From Telmatactis stephensoni (Eukaryota; Cnidaria; Anthozoa; Actiniaria; Isophelliidae), in contig JALIZF010001508.1 in assembly GCA_029948255.1 (NCBI GenBank), positions 248,001 to 312,000 of the forward strand: a stretch of 64,000 bases of DNA, read 5' to 3'. The notes under the pieces were generated by a model. It had not been told where the DNA came from and did no database searches. It worked only from the letters and a program-made list of their open reading frames with translations. The position numbers and the translations under genes were made by a program. The first letter of the stretch is position 1. The number at the start of each line of letters is the position of its first letter. Below, piece after piece: positions 45,955 to 59,800 of this stretch.

Positions 45955-46445
45955 TGAATTATTCCAATTTATATAATTCGTATATTACGCGCGCTCTGAT
46001 TGGCCGAGAACCGTGTGATTCCAGTACACACGCATAGATGACGTCAATGAATCTTACGCGCGCTTTGATTGGTTGAAATGTTTTGATGAATATTATATAG
46101 AACAGCAGCAAGTGATAACATCTGCGCATGTCTCCAACTTCTATTGTCTTGGACAAATGGAAAATTTTGAAAGGATAATTTTTAGCTGTTCGTACTTCGT
46201 GCACTCGACTGTAATGCTCCGAAAAACTTTGGGGAGACTATATACGACTCTCTTTATGAGAGAGGTAGCCCTTAGCCAGGTTAAAACCGTAATTGAGGCC
46301 ACTTCCGTCCAGCGGTTCGCGCATACTCGTCATGTTATCACTTGCTGTTATATAGAACAGATTCCATTTTTCCGTGGGTCTGTACTCTAATAGATGCAAA
46401 CATGACGTCAAAATGTGGTGAGAACAAAAAAAGAACGCCACGAGA
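45955..46445. repeat. dispersed repeat with GACGTCA words, copy 2
   Basis: GCGCGCTCTGATTGGCCGAG, GACGTCAATGAATCTTACG and CAAACATGACGTCAAAATG are shared or mirrored with 41930-42245. It brackets the 3' side of the creatine kinase gene, while the other copy lies in intron 1. Confidence 0.65.
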
Positions 46446-46796
46446 CGAAGTTGAATCTTTTTGTTAAGGAAATCCTGGTGGTGTTTGCTAGGGTAAAAAT
46501 ATGAGTTATGCACTGTACAGCGAAGTGGGACCTGAAAAGTAGGCCTATGATGCAAGGGACGGCAGGTAGTGAGAAGGGTCCCTTGTCCCACTCTCACACA
46601 GTTACACAGGCTATACGAGGTCTGAAAAATCCTACCAGACCACACAAAAATACAAAACAATTGTTTCGATGACAGCACGATACAAAAGTATATTTTAAAA
46701 CTTAGATCACACACACACTTATAAGCTATTTCATTTCATACAACTTCATACAATAATACTGATCTTACTACAGTTCCACATGTTGTGATGGAATGT

Positions 46797-47029
46797 AAGG
46801 AAGGAAGGAAAGAAGATTAGAGAGGGAAGGAAGGAAGGAAGGAAGGAAGGAAGGAAGGAAGGAAGGAAGGAAGGAAGGAAGGAAGGAAGGAAGGAAGGAA
46901 GGAAGGAAGGAAGGAAGGAAGGAAGGAAGGAAGGAAGGAAGGAAGGAAGGAAGGAAGGAAGGAAGGAAGGAAGGAAGGAAGGAAGGAAGGAAGGAAGGAA
47001 GGAAGGAAGGAAGGAAGGAAGGAAGGAAT
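46797..47029. repeat. GGAA microsatellite, about 230 bp
   Basis: An almost pure GGAA/GAAG tetranucleotide array with about 57 units. The frame LPSFLPSF on the minus strand is only its translation. Confidence 0.97.
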
Positions 47030-47330
47030 TAGAAGAAATTATCAATTTATACTATATACTATATCTATTTGCACAGCAAGCTATCAAACATTGGCATCAC
47101 CATTCAGGTTTTTACAAAGTACTTGAACTAGATCTAGTTCTAGTGTTCTATATTTTCAATGAATCCCTTCAGTCTTGCACGATGCTCTGATGATAATGGT
47201 ATCCCACTAGAAAAGCATGACAAAAACCTATCACACAAATATTTTTCAACATCACAATGTACAACCCAACATCAGTATTCATATTTTTCAGACCACATTT
47301 TTTGTTCAAAAGAATTTTACTGCAAGGGAA

Positions 47331-47600
47331 AGCAAGGGTGACCAAGCAGTTAAAAGTGCCGCTCTGTCACCTCTGTGCTCCCAAGTTCAATTCCCAGACA
47401 GAGCATCACATGTGGCTTGAGTTTGTTAGTTTGTTATTTTGTTCTTTCCCTTGGTTTGAGAGTTTTTCTCCAGGTTTTCCGGTTTCCTCCCTCATTAAAA
47501 TTAGAGTTGTATGCATAGAATATTAGAATGTAGTGGTATTGTGTATGAGAGTACAGTGTCCCCCAATTAGTGCGCAAGCGCTAGAGGACATTGGACACTT
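47331..47600 (+). mobile_element. SINE (family 3)
   Basis: A degraded tRNA-like head (GACCAAGCAGTTAAAAGTGC; B box AGTTCAATTCCCAG) is followed by GAGCATCACATGTGGCTTGA, TTTTCCGGTTTCCTCCCTCA and a tail GTGTATGAGAGTACAG. Related minus-strand copy at 26540-26712. Confidence 0.65.
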
Positions 47601-47808
47601 TTAAAAATAAACAGTTATTTTATTTATTGTACTGCACCTTAGTCTGTACTTACTCTAAATGATGGCCAAATGTTTTGGTTATTTGATAAATTGATGACAC
47701 TAGACCTGAACAAGTTAATAAATATGAAGTGATGATTATTGAGACAAATTGTTTCAGACAATGGACAGGTATCAGCTAGGGGTTTTAAAATGTTTTACTG
47801 CAAAAACA

Positions 47809-50800
47809 TTATTTTGTATCGTAACCAACAACCTTATTCAAACTTTCAGTTGGACATTGTTTTTTTTTCTGGTCTGCCAAAAATGTGAAGGTGGCAGAGC
47901 TTAAGTATATGCCCTCAATGGACCTCAAGGCAGATGGCAAACATAGACTGACTTCATTTGCATAAGGTCTGCCCCCTTCACATGATTGATAGATCAGAAA
48001 AACACAAAATCCACCCAAAAGTTTAAAGTTGTCGTTCACGATACAAGTATTTTTGCAGTGAAATACAATCTCGTACCCAGAGCCTGCGTTCCTCTTGGTC
48101 AGCGACCGAGAAACGAGAGAAACGCTGACCAAGAGGAACGCAGGCTCTGGGTACGAGATTGAGTGAAATATTGTTTAAAATAATAGGTCCTAAGTGGTTA
48201 AGTTGCACATATAAGAGTGGGTAGATGCTATCTGCTAAATAAATCTATGTCCAAGGGATATATTTATAAATTTAGATTATGCTATGATTTCCATCTGCAT
48301 CCAGCCTTTGACCATAGAGCCCAGCCAGTGACACAACCTCTACAGTTATCACAGTCACAATTATTACAAAAGGGGTGGGTGGATATGGTTACCATGACGA
48401 CAGTCATATAAACTAATTGTGATTTTGACATGGAAATACCACAAAATATTGATGGCTGGTTGGGACAAATTATATTCCATATTGGGTGGAGTCACACAGT
48501 GACGGAGCCCTATGCGTGAATATATTTCCTCCCAATGCTGTCAATATTTTGTTGTATTTCTGTCTCAAAATAACCATTACCGTATTTACTCGAATAAGCG
48601 CCTCCCCAAATAAGCGCCCCCTTTGGCCAAAAAAAATTAATAAGCGCCTCCCCCGAATAAGCGCCCCCTTTGGCCAAAAAAAATTAATAAGAGCCTCCCC
48701 TGAATAAGCACCTCCCCCAAATAAGCGCCCCCTTCGGCCAAAAAAAATTAATAAGCACCTCCCACCTCGTTATAGTATACTAATACCAGTACTTTTGTAG
48801 TAGTATAACATTGATATTATTGATATTAAGACAAAAGCATACTTTGACAGCTGTGTACGCGTTTCCTCCCGCTGAATAAGCGCCTCCCTCGAATAAGCGC
48901 CTCCCCCAAATAAGAGCCCCGTTTTAGACGTGAAAAATTTAATAAGCGCCGGGGCGCTTATTCGAGTAAATACGGTAGTTTTGTACTGCGATTCAGAAAA
49001 TTTTGGAAAAACTCACCTAATTTCACTGATTGAAAACAAAATTTTAAGAAAAGCACGCGCTCTGACTACGCATCATGTCATTGAACACACACTCAAAGGT
49101 TTTTCTTCAGATATTTGTCTTTTTGCTTCAAAAAACTCCTTATTTTCTCTTACTTTCACAATAAATATTGCTAAGAAAGGTAGCTAAATGTTTTCTTCTT
49201 CAGTGAAGAATTGAATGAAGGATAATTTTGTCCAAAAAACTTCAAATTTTATTTTCAGACAACAATATAAAAAGGTAGTGGATAGACATTGTTACCATGA
49301 CAACAGCTGTTATAAAAGGTGGTAGGGTAAATATGGTTACCATGACAACACCAGTACTTACCAGCTCTCAGTGTATATCTCATCCCCTCTTTGCCTTGTG
49401 GCCGGGGAGGTCTGGGTTGAATACTACGCTGCCCAGCTGTTGGGAACTTGGCAAAATGATCAAGTGCCTAGAAAAAAGATCAGTTTATACAAATGTGCCC
49501 TTTAAGCAGTCAGTTGTTTTTAACAGCCAGTTTTGTAATTCTCAAAGAATTTTGAACTGTTTCTGTGGGCTTCCTGTGGTAATCTAAAACACAGGAAGCC
49601 CATTAGAATTACCTGTAAGAGTGTGAATAAGGTTGTCATGATCTCTGGAAGTGTCTAAGGACAGAGAGTAAGACAAGATGTTATATTAGTTAAGATTGTT
49701 TAGATTGATTTAAAGAAATGAAGACTTTATTACACTTCAATAATTATAAAATTGGTGTCTGTGTATGCAGCACAGTAGCATGGAATAAGCCCAAAACATG
49801 ATGACATTTTGACCCCCTCTCTACACCAGAATCCTTTTCAAAACCCTTTCGTATTAAATTTTAAATTCCCTCGAGAATACAAACACAATAATTTTAATAA
49901 TTAAATTAATTATTAGTGAACAAAAGCTACTTAAAAAGGATTCTGGTATAGAGCCCGGGGGGGGACTCCATTGTAAAAGGATCGGGTATGCTCGTCGGAA
50001 ATTTTCAAAAATACCCCTAAAAGATACCGGAAGTCTTTTTAAAAGGGCGTGGCCGGACGGTTTTTTAACCCCTAAGAGATACCAGCGATAACAAGCTAAT
50101 GAACATTATTATTATGAACACAAAATTTGATGGTCGACACGCTTTTGTTGGGTAAATTTCTTCCATTTGAGAACAAAATATTAAGCAATGGGCTCTTTTG
50201 ATATCCTCAGAGAGACTACACAAAGGAGCGGCTGCATAGGAGGCTACAGAGAGACCAGGAAATGCTAAAACTCTAAACGTCAATTTTAACACCCTAAAAG
50301 ATACCAAATCGCTGATTTTTACCCCTAAGAGATACGACGAGCATACCCGATCCTTTTACAATAGAGTCCCCCCCCCCCGGGGTATAGAGAAGGGGTCAAA
50401 ACATCATCACACTTGGAGCTTATTTCAAAAGTAGGAAGACATCCCAAATGCTTTTAATTAACATACCATCTGTACAACACCAAACGTGTCCTCAGTGAAA
50501 GAAGCCACCACAAGTCTGCAAAGACCTAAAAAAGAGGACAGAAGTTAAGATCACAGTAAGAGGTAAAAAATGGTATTTATCGTGCATGCCCTTAACTCAA
50601 AAGTGATCTTCCAGGGCAAGGACAGTGCATAGTCTAGCCCCTCCATTTTATAAGCACTTTATATGACAAACATGTGAATCATTTTATGATTGCAAACCTC
50701 TTGCTTACTTCACACACTAACCAAATAAGCCATAATTTTGGAAACTCTCTGTGTCTTAGTTTAGTCATTCATAGACTAAACTAATACAACTTGGTTGTGT

Positions 50801-53800
50801 ATTCTTTAATAATTTTTAGGCTCCATTGTACCTTGCAAAGCCCATATGTTAAGCTGACAGTCTACAAACAACTCTTCTGTGTGATATCCTGGAATCTAGA
50901 AAATGCAAACAAAGTGGGATAAATGGATGAAAGTATAAAAGAATGAAAGAATGAGATGAATGAGTAAATGAACAGCAAAGTATTATCAATACATAATATA
51001 AACTATTACCTCATTAAATAGATATGCAATGATTGGTCTTTCCTTCAAGAATACTGCAAACTGTAAAATCAAACAAAACCTTGAGCAACTTTACACAAGT
51101 TATAAATTACTTAACCTTTAACAGATTTATTAAAGGGGATGGGTACAATTTATTTAACTCCAAATATAAACAATCAAGACACACCCCGACTGTATTTACA
51201 TACAGAACAACAATTGAAGGACAATTTCAATAGAGAGGTTTCATGGCAGTCATGTTTGTGGGCAAGTACAATAGAAAGTTTTTGAATGACAAAACATTTC
51301 ATTTCTCTTGGGAGAAAAAGCTCTACTATCATTTTGGCCACAAACATGGCTGCCACAAAATCCCTCCATAGAATATGTACATACATTGTGTGGAATTTGT
51401 CTTATCTTCCATTGCCAAGTATTAACCTATAAAAAGACAAAGTGTGGATGACAATGCTATCAGATTAAACAAATGATGACAGCCAGGGGTTTCATTATCT
51501 TTTTGAATAAGCGTCTGAGTGATTGAAGTAGGCGTCTGTGTCCCAAACGGGGCCGCAATCATATTATTTTACTAAGTAAGACACAAAATAACCGGCAGTA
51601 AGAGGTAAAATAGGCGGCGCTATACTGCTGGTAGCTGCCTATTATTGAAATCCCTGGACAGCAACAATCTTTTTCCAAACCAAAAGGACATAATTAAACA
51701 TTGATATTATATTAGCTGAAATATAATTATTCTAATTGTAGGGTACAATATGAAACGTCCTAAGTGACTTTTTGGACAGTTTTTCATTTTTTTTTATACT
51801 GGTTTGAAATGGTTTAAAATGGTGTTATTTGATTTGTCTGAGCATAAATATCAATGCCCAGTTTTTGTTGTTGTTGTTGTTGTTGTTTTGAAGAAATATC
51901 AAGATCAAGTAGGAAAAATTACAAGATATTTGCTGTGATTTTGCTTTGAAAGGACAACCTTAAAGCTGTTAATTTCATTAGTACAGTAAGAGGCAAGAAG
52001 AGAAAATTTGAATAATACAGTAGCAACAACTTTCATGGACCAGTGGTCCATTGTCATGGTTAGCTAGACCATTGCTTAAGCCAAGAATTTCAGGCTTTCT
52101 TGAAATTTACTGCCAAAAAACACCACAGGGTATTGATATTTAGTCTTAAAGAAATGCAGTGATACCAGTTTGAACTAGTTTGAATCTTTTTTTTTTAATC
52201 TTGAAAAATAATTCAAGGGATCACTTAGGATGTTTTCATTTTGTACCCTACAATTACTTGTGAACAAAAGCAGTTTCGGATGACTGGGAAACAGCACTAC
52301 AAGATTGCTGCAGATATTCATAATTTTTTATCAACAATACTATGCTGAAGTAGCGACAACAGAGTAAAGCCTGTTTCCAACTCATGTGGAAATTCCCAGC
52401 CATGACAAAATTAATGGCTAATAACTGAATTACGTTCAAGTTAAAACCCCATCAAATCAAACAAACCTCAGCTGGCTTGGGACTAGTGCTTGGAGTACTG
52501 TAATGGGATGACATACATGTTATTGATCCATTGGCCTTGGAAAGAAAAAGAAAACAGGAACTTATATAGCTATTTCAAAAAATGTTGACAGGGCAAACAG
52601 CAAATGGCGATCGGCGATTGGTGATTGCACGACTGAAAGGAACTGTGGTCACACTATTAGACCACTATCCAGCGTGGAGATATGAATCAGCTATCGACCA
52701 CTTTGTCCAGTAAGGTCTTTACTGCATGGTACCGGCATTGCTTGGGTATTTAATTAATAAAAATGAAGCAATTCTTGTTACCCCAAATTTCCTTTCGGTC
52801 ATGCAATCACCAATCGCCGATTGCCACTTGCCAATCGTCCCGTCAACCTTTTTTAAAATAGCTATTAATATACATTTTATTATGGGATTATGTGGTGAAC
52901 CACCCCTTTTCAAACAGTCCATCCCGAATATTGATAAAAATGATACAATAAAAACAAAATTACCTCAGTTGATCTTTGACCAGAGCTAGGTGTATGATAA
53001 CCTGAAGCATCATTTGGGGTGTGAACACGTCTTCTGGCACTGCTGTCTTCTATGTTTAACATGAATGACATGTCAAATAATCACAAATACTATTTTATAT
53101 CTCCTTTTCCTTATTACTGCAGAGCATTAGCAAAAGACAATCACTGCTAATGAGCAGTACAATACTTCTGACTATAATTTATACATGGAGTCAAGATTGC
53201 ATGGTGGTAAAATGCTTGCCTAACAAGTCAGGGATACCAGGTTCAATTCAAGAAATGAGTGCTGATTTGGTTGGTACTCTGTCTGTCTCCAAGGTTTTAC
53301 CAGGCCCTTGTATTTTCTCTCCTCCCTCTTGAACTCATTTTAACTAGTTTTGAAATGGTAAGAGCTGTGGTGTGGGATCATACATGGATGTATAGCAGCA
53401 ACCACTAGCGTCTTCACATGCTTTCAGTTTGAGCCCATTAAGCTGCACCAATGTATTCATGGCCATGATAACAAGTGATACAGTGTTATTAATACCTTGC
53501 ATACCTAAGGAAGCAGCATGGTCGAGTGGTCAGAGCGTCCATCTCACAATCTGGTGGTCCCGAGTTTGAGTCCCCGCTTTGGCCACTAGCTGAGGCTGAA
53601 TTTGTTCCGGGCAACCCCTAGTTCAAATTCAGTTTCTCGACCACGCTTGTAAATAGCTAACTGGTTTGCCTCCTTGCCAGTTGGAATTCTTATTTGAGGG
53701 CCATTATGTAAACTGCTGGGTCACCAAAAATAATTTTTGAAATATCCTCATTAAATAAAGATTTTTTAAATACCTTTTACTGAGGTCCAAAGTCTTGGTT

Positions 53801-56800
53801 TCTGACTGGCTGAGTTCAAGGTGTTTAGAGGTGAATTTGAAAATGGTGGTGATTTTAGTTGCCCTACATAAAAAAAACCTCAAATTACATTTTCTTCACA
53901 TATTTAAAAGCATAACATATCAGATACTTTATGGGGCTAAATGTAATTTAGGCAAGATTAAACTTGAGACATTGCTGGCCAGCAGTATTTCCCATTACAA
54001 TGGGTGGATGTGGGGGCCCTCATGGCACGTTCAGGGGTATATGTACTTTTGTCAAGTCTGTCTTTGCCTTCTTTGCTGATCATTGCACATCAAGCCATTT
54101 TGAGCTTTGCTGCTTGTGATTGCTGATCATTGTGGATCATTTGTCTTCCCACCTAGCCCCACCCTTGACCTGGGGAGGGCTACCAGGTAGGTATCTTTCC
54201 ACTGTTTGCTCAGTGTGTGTGGTGGACTGTGGCAGGGTTGCCATGGTGACCTCTTAGAGGGGCCTGGAGGGGTTATACCAGTCCCACTGTTTCTGCACCC
54301 ATCTCCAAGCCCATCTAATAGTGATGAGTTTAATAATAATAATAATAATAATGTATTTGCTTGGTACGCATCTAAAAATCTTGATGCGTTTACAAAAACT
54401 ACTTATGTATATATACATATTTAAAAAAGAATGTAAATTATAATTTAAAGAAATGTTTCAATTAAATGAATTATGAATATGTTTCTTTAAAGAAAAATGT
54501 TTTGAGTCTGGTTTTAAATATTTCAACTGATGCAGAGTTTCTAATATTTTCCGGTATGGAGTTCCAGAGTGTTGCGGCTGCGTAGGAGAAGGTACGCTGG
54601 CCATAAGTAACTGTATTTATCTTTGGAACATTAAGCAGTAACTTGTCAGACGATTGAAGAGAGCGGGTAGGTCGACGAACATCTATAAGTGCAGATAAGT
54701 AATCAGGTGCCAGGCCATTCAAGGACTTGTATACCAGTAACAAAATCTTAAATTTAATTCTACACTCGATGGGTAACCAGTGTAGATTACGTAGTGCATC
54801 AGATATATGTTCATATTTCTTAATTCCTGTAATCAGTCGTGCGGCAGAGTTCATTGTTCTCTGTAATTTGTCTAAGTCAGAACGGGTAGCTCCATATAGC
54901 AGACTGTTAGCGTAGTCTAAGCGAGATAACACTAGTGCATGGACCAGTTTCTTTAAACTTTCTTGAGAGACATACTTTCTTATACGACCAATGGATTTTA
55001 TAGACAGCAAAATCTTCTTACAAGTGTCATTAATATGGGGTGTTATGTTCATATGTTTGTCCAGAATCACTCCGAGGTCTCGTACCTGTTCAGATGGTTT
55101 TATGGTAGTATTACCAGATATCAGGAACTGAAGAGGAGGACTATGATTTTTAATGAAGCGTGATGTAAGATGCATTTCTTCTGTTTTTGTTGGGTTACAT
55201 AGGAGAAAGTTGTCTGTATTCCATTTGATGATATCTTCTACACAGCTGCTAAGCCTGTCCAGTTCTGATGACGGCTTTTTTGGGTTAACGGCTATGTATA
55301 GTTGTGTATCATCGGCATAAAACATACAATCCAAGCCATGACTAGAGATGACATCTTGTAAAGGAGCCATATACAATACAAACAGAAGTGGCCCAAGTAT
55401 CGACCCCTGCGGCACACCAAATTCTAGTTGTCTCAAGGAAGATGCAGCCTCACCGATGACAACTTTTTGAGAGCGATTTGTAAGATACGATCGAAACCTT
55501 TGCAATACACTTCCAGTAAAACCAAAGTAGGACTTCAGGCAGAACAGCAGGATTGAGTGATCAAGGGTATCAAACGCCGCCGAGAGATCGAGTAAAACAA
55601 GTATCACATCAGAGTGGTCATCAATAGCTCTTAAGATATCATTAGTGACTTTGATCATAGCCGTTTCAGTGGAGTGGTACTGGCGGTAAGCTGATTGTAG
55701 TGTAGGGAACAGCTTGGCATCTCGTAGGTAAGCATGTACTTGGCTTGCAATGACTTTTTCAATCACTTTACTTACGAAGGCTATATTAGCAATAGGTCGA
55801 TAGTTTGAGTATAGATTTTTGTCAAGATCGTTCTTTTTAAGCTTTGGTTTGACCTGCGAGATCTTCAGCCGATTCGGGAAAGTACCACGGGACAGAGATG
55901 ATCTTATTATAGTTTGTATAGCGGGTAGTAGTAAATTAAGATGGTCCTTAACCACATGAGTCGGTACAGGGTCAAGAGAACAGGTTTTCAATGACATGCC
56001 CCTGATGACTTTCTCAGTTGCATTATCGTCAGGCAGATTGAACTCACTGAGTTGAATGCCTTGACATCAAACCAAAGTCACTGGTTTGCAAAAGACCAAT
56101 TTAGCTTGCCTTATTTTAGTCTAGTGTTCAGGCAATCTGTGGTCATTATATTATAAGAATTTCTTGTATATAATCAGTTCGTTGAGTTCATCATTCGATT
56201 GACTTCATTAAGAAAAGACACAAGGAACAAACACTGACTAGAAATTTACATTTATCCTGATGGATCTCCCTTCATTTCTTTCGCCCTTCCCTTGCCTCTC
56301 CCCTTCCCTCCCCTCCCCTTCTCAAAGCCAGTTGCACAGGCTAGATTCCTTTGTCCAAGGTGAACACTCTTTCATGTCTTCCTAATCAAAGAATTTCAAA
56401 TAACAAATCTTATTTTCTAAGGGAAATGAAATGGAAAACACTGAGCAAGCTAAATCGATCTACTGAAATACCAGCTATTGATCTACCAATACTTCTGTTT
56501 ATTGGTGTGTTTCCTTGTATCCACTGTCCTGTGTTCTGTTGTTGTTGATAAGTCTGATATTCTGTATATGCATTCAATTTAGCTGTAAAACTACTCAGTG
56601 TTGACAGACATTCCTTGCAAATTGCTGTCCAGTTGGCTGGTCGTCCTCCTAAATGATAGAAAATAGATCCAAAACCTTAGCTGGAAACTATCATAAATAA
56701 CATGGATCAATAGTAGGGCTCAAAATTAATGCTTGCAAATTCGCAAGTGCTAGCACTTTGTCAGAATTTGCGAGTGAAAAACAAAATACACTAGCAAATG

Positions 56801-59800
56801 CTTGTGAGTAAGAGTCAATCATTTCTTCAAAACTTGTGAGAAATCTGAAGGTTCACAGAGCAATTGAAGGGCTATCAGTGAAAATGACCTAAGTGATATT
56901 TTCAAATATGACCAGACATTGATATTTGGCTTAGAAAGATTATTGATGCATACCAGTTTTGGCCATTTGAGTAATCTTCATCAAAAAGTCATTTAGGCCA
57001 TTTTCAATGAAAGTCCTTCAATTGAAGAGTTGTCTATAAAAAATGGCTTACAAGACTACTGTGATGACTGTTTAAAGTTTACCAAATGATCTAAAATAGT
57101 ATCACTTGATCATGACATTCTATGCCTGGTCCCATTTGTATGAAGTGTGGTTAGCACTATCCGCTGGATTCACTTTAATCCAGTTGATAAACTTAATAGG
57201 AAAATGCCATCATGTTATGTACTGGTTAGGGATTTATCAAATGGATAGTGCTATCCACCCTTTGCGCTAATGGGACCTGAACAAAATTGTCACTTTTAAT
57301 AGGCCTTTTTCTTGGGTATCCCTTCAATTTATGTCCGTACTGTAAAGGAATGTCAACCTGTGAGAAAGTTTACTCTACCATCCCTTCATGGGCAGTGGCG
57401 TAGCATGGGGGTGATTGCCCCCCCTCACAAGATTTTTGGCTTTGAACTGTCATCTGAGGGATGATGTCAATGATATCACTTTAAAGTTCTACTTTTGAGG
57501 TATTTTTGTTGTGTTGAAAGGGTCTCAAGAAAATTGCACCCCCCCCCCCTCTTTTGCTTAGACTTCACTTTGCCCCTAATCATGGCATTATAATGACTGC
57601 AGATTATATCTATGTACCTGGTTGTGTTAGGGAGAAAATTTGTTTTCTTCTATGGCTGCTGAATTGAGAGAGTTGACAAAGATCCAGAAAAGCAAGATAC
57701 TAAAGAATGAAAAGTTTAAATGTTACTTTTAATGTTATTTTTAATAAATATCATCATCATCATCATCATTGGAAAATTCAATCGCAATCATCATCATCAC
57801 CACCAGGATTTCCAGGGTAATTATGAAGAAATATTAATATATTATTTCAAGTCTTTACTAATGACCCTGTATCAGCATCATCACATGATCATTTATCATC
57901 ATCATCATCGTCAATTTATGCACATTAAAATTCTATAATTACAATGTCATATTCACTTACTCTTAACAATGGAGAACTTTTGGACTTGATAACCATTGGA
58001 AGAGATTGCTCTTTATCTTGCTGAAGAAGTGATTCAACAGGAAACTGATAAACCTAGTTACAAATAACAAGAACTAAAATGAACACAGTGTATAAGGTAG
58101 CCTTATTAAAGAGCTGTCAGCTTTAGATTGATATCTGGTTTAGAGATTAGAGATGGTGCTATAGTTACCTAAAACAAAGCAGAGTAGAACAGATCAAAAC
58201 AGAGCAGAGCAGGACAGAGCAGATTAGAGCAGAGCAGGGCAGGGCAGGACAGGACAGAGCAGAGCAAAGTAGAGCAGAGCAGAGCAAAGTAGAGCAGAGG
58301 AGAGCAGAGCAGAGAAGAGCAGAGTAGAGCAGAGTAGAAAAGAGTAGAGCAGAGTAGAAAAGAGCAGAGCAAAGTAGACCAGAGTAAAGCAGATCAGAGA
58401 AGAGTAAAGTAGAGCAGAGTAGAGCAAGTAGAGCAGAGCAGAGAAGAGCAGAGTAGAGTAGAGAAGAGCAGAGCAGAGTAGAGCAGATCAGAGAAGAGTA
58501 AAGTAGAGCAGAGTAGAGCAAGTAGAGCAGAACAGAACAGAGCAGAGCAGAGAAGAGCAGAGTAGAGTAGAGCAGAGCAGAGTAGAGCAGAGTAGAGAAG
58601 AGCATGGCTGAGAGAGCATCTTTTATTTGGTGCAACAAAGTAGCATTTTCATGCTTGTAATAATGCTTACCTGAGTATTATAGATGACATAGAGTACATT
58701 GCCAAACAACCACATAAAAGACAACAAAGTACCAAGGCAAAGCACCACCCATAACATGTGCAGATTAATCAAACCAGCCAAGGAATCTACTGGTACAGCA
58801 TTCCTAAACAAAGATACAGTCATCCTAAAGGCAAGATGCACCCCATGTATGATCTTGGGCGACCAAATTTTTGTTCTAGGAGCCCCAACAAAATGGTCCA
58901 CAGTGGAGGATCTAGGGGAGGGGCCTGGGGGGCTGGTGCACCCTTCTTTCAGGTGGATCCTTCCTTTTTTTCTTTTTTTGAGAAAATTTATTTTAGAAAG
59001 AGAAACAACCATTCTTATGCATACGATAGACTGGATAAAAGTCATTTTAAAATTACACTTCCATTCCCAAAAATTGGCTCTTTAATCTTGATGGCACCCC
59101 TCCCTTTCAAAATGTCTAGATCCATCACTGTTTCATCTCCTAAATTCAAGTTTGGAAGAGCACCCTTGTAAAGGGTACAATCAGTGCAGAAAATTATATG
59201 AGTTAAAGTGGAAATATTAAATATTACTCAACACTGGAGTGACAGAGAGAAGTGAAAATGATCATTCTAATTAATAACTTAATTCTCCAAGGGTTGCTAC
59301 TAAAGAGTGTGAGTGTGAAATAGACTGCATCGTGCTGTGACTTTATCAGTACTGTAATCTCCATGAAAACATTCATAATTCTGGGTATCTGTGCAGTGCC
59401 CTAGTCGAATTGTTGTCACAGTCATAAGAAATCTACTCTATCACACTAACCTGTTTGGTGTTGCAACAAAAAATGCTGCCAGCATTCTCTTGGGAATGTT
59501 TCCTAAAAAAAAGAACAAATGGAAGGAATTTAAATAACTTCAAATGTCTTCAGTCAAAAAGAAATTCACTGTTTGAAAGAAAAAAGAAACAGAATTATTG
59601 TGCACGTCTTGAGAGATTATAGGGTTGGGATACCTGTGGTATCACTGCCACAGGAAACCCAATTTTTGATGTGGGACATTAAACATTTTGCTTACAAACA
59701 TTATTAATGTCTCTTTTAGCACAAATGTTACTTACCAAATAAAAAATACAAGGGATAGTACCAACGGATTGCCTAGGAAAAAATGTCACAGTCAGAAAAT

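Noticed and set aside
46746..47045. Frame of repeated LPSF
   Set aside because: Pure translation of the GGAA microsatellite.
57370..57585. hAT-like left end CAGTGGCGTAGC
   Set aside because: No matching right end or target duplication found, so it was not listed as an element.
58165..58638. Frame of 157 codons rich in Leu/Cys/Ser
   Set aside because: Translation of the AGAGC pentanucleotide satellite.
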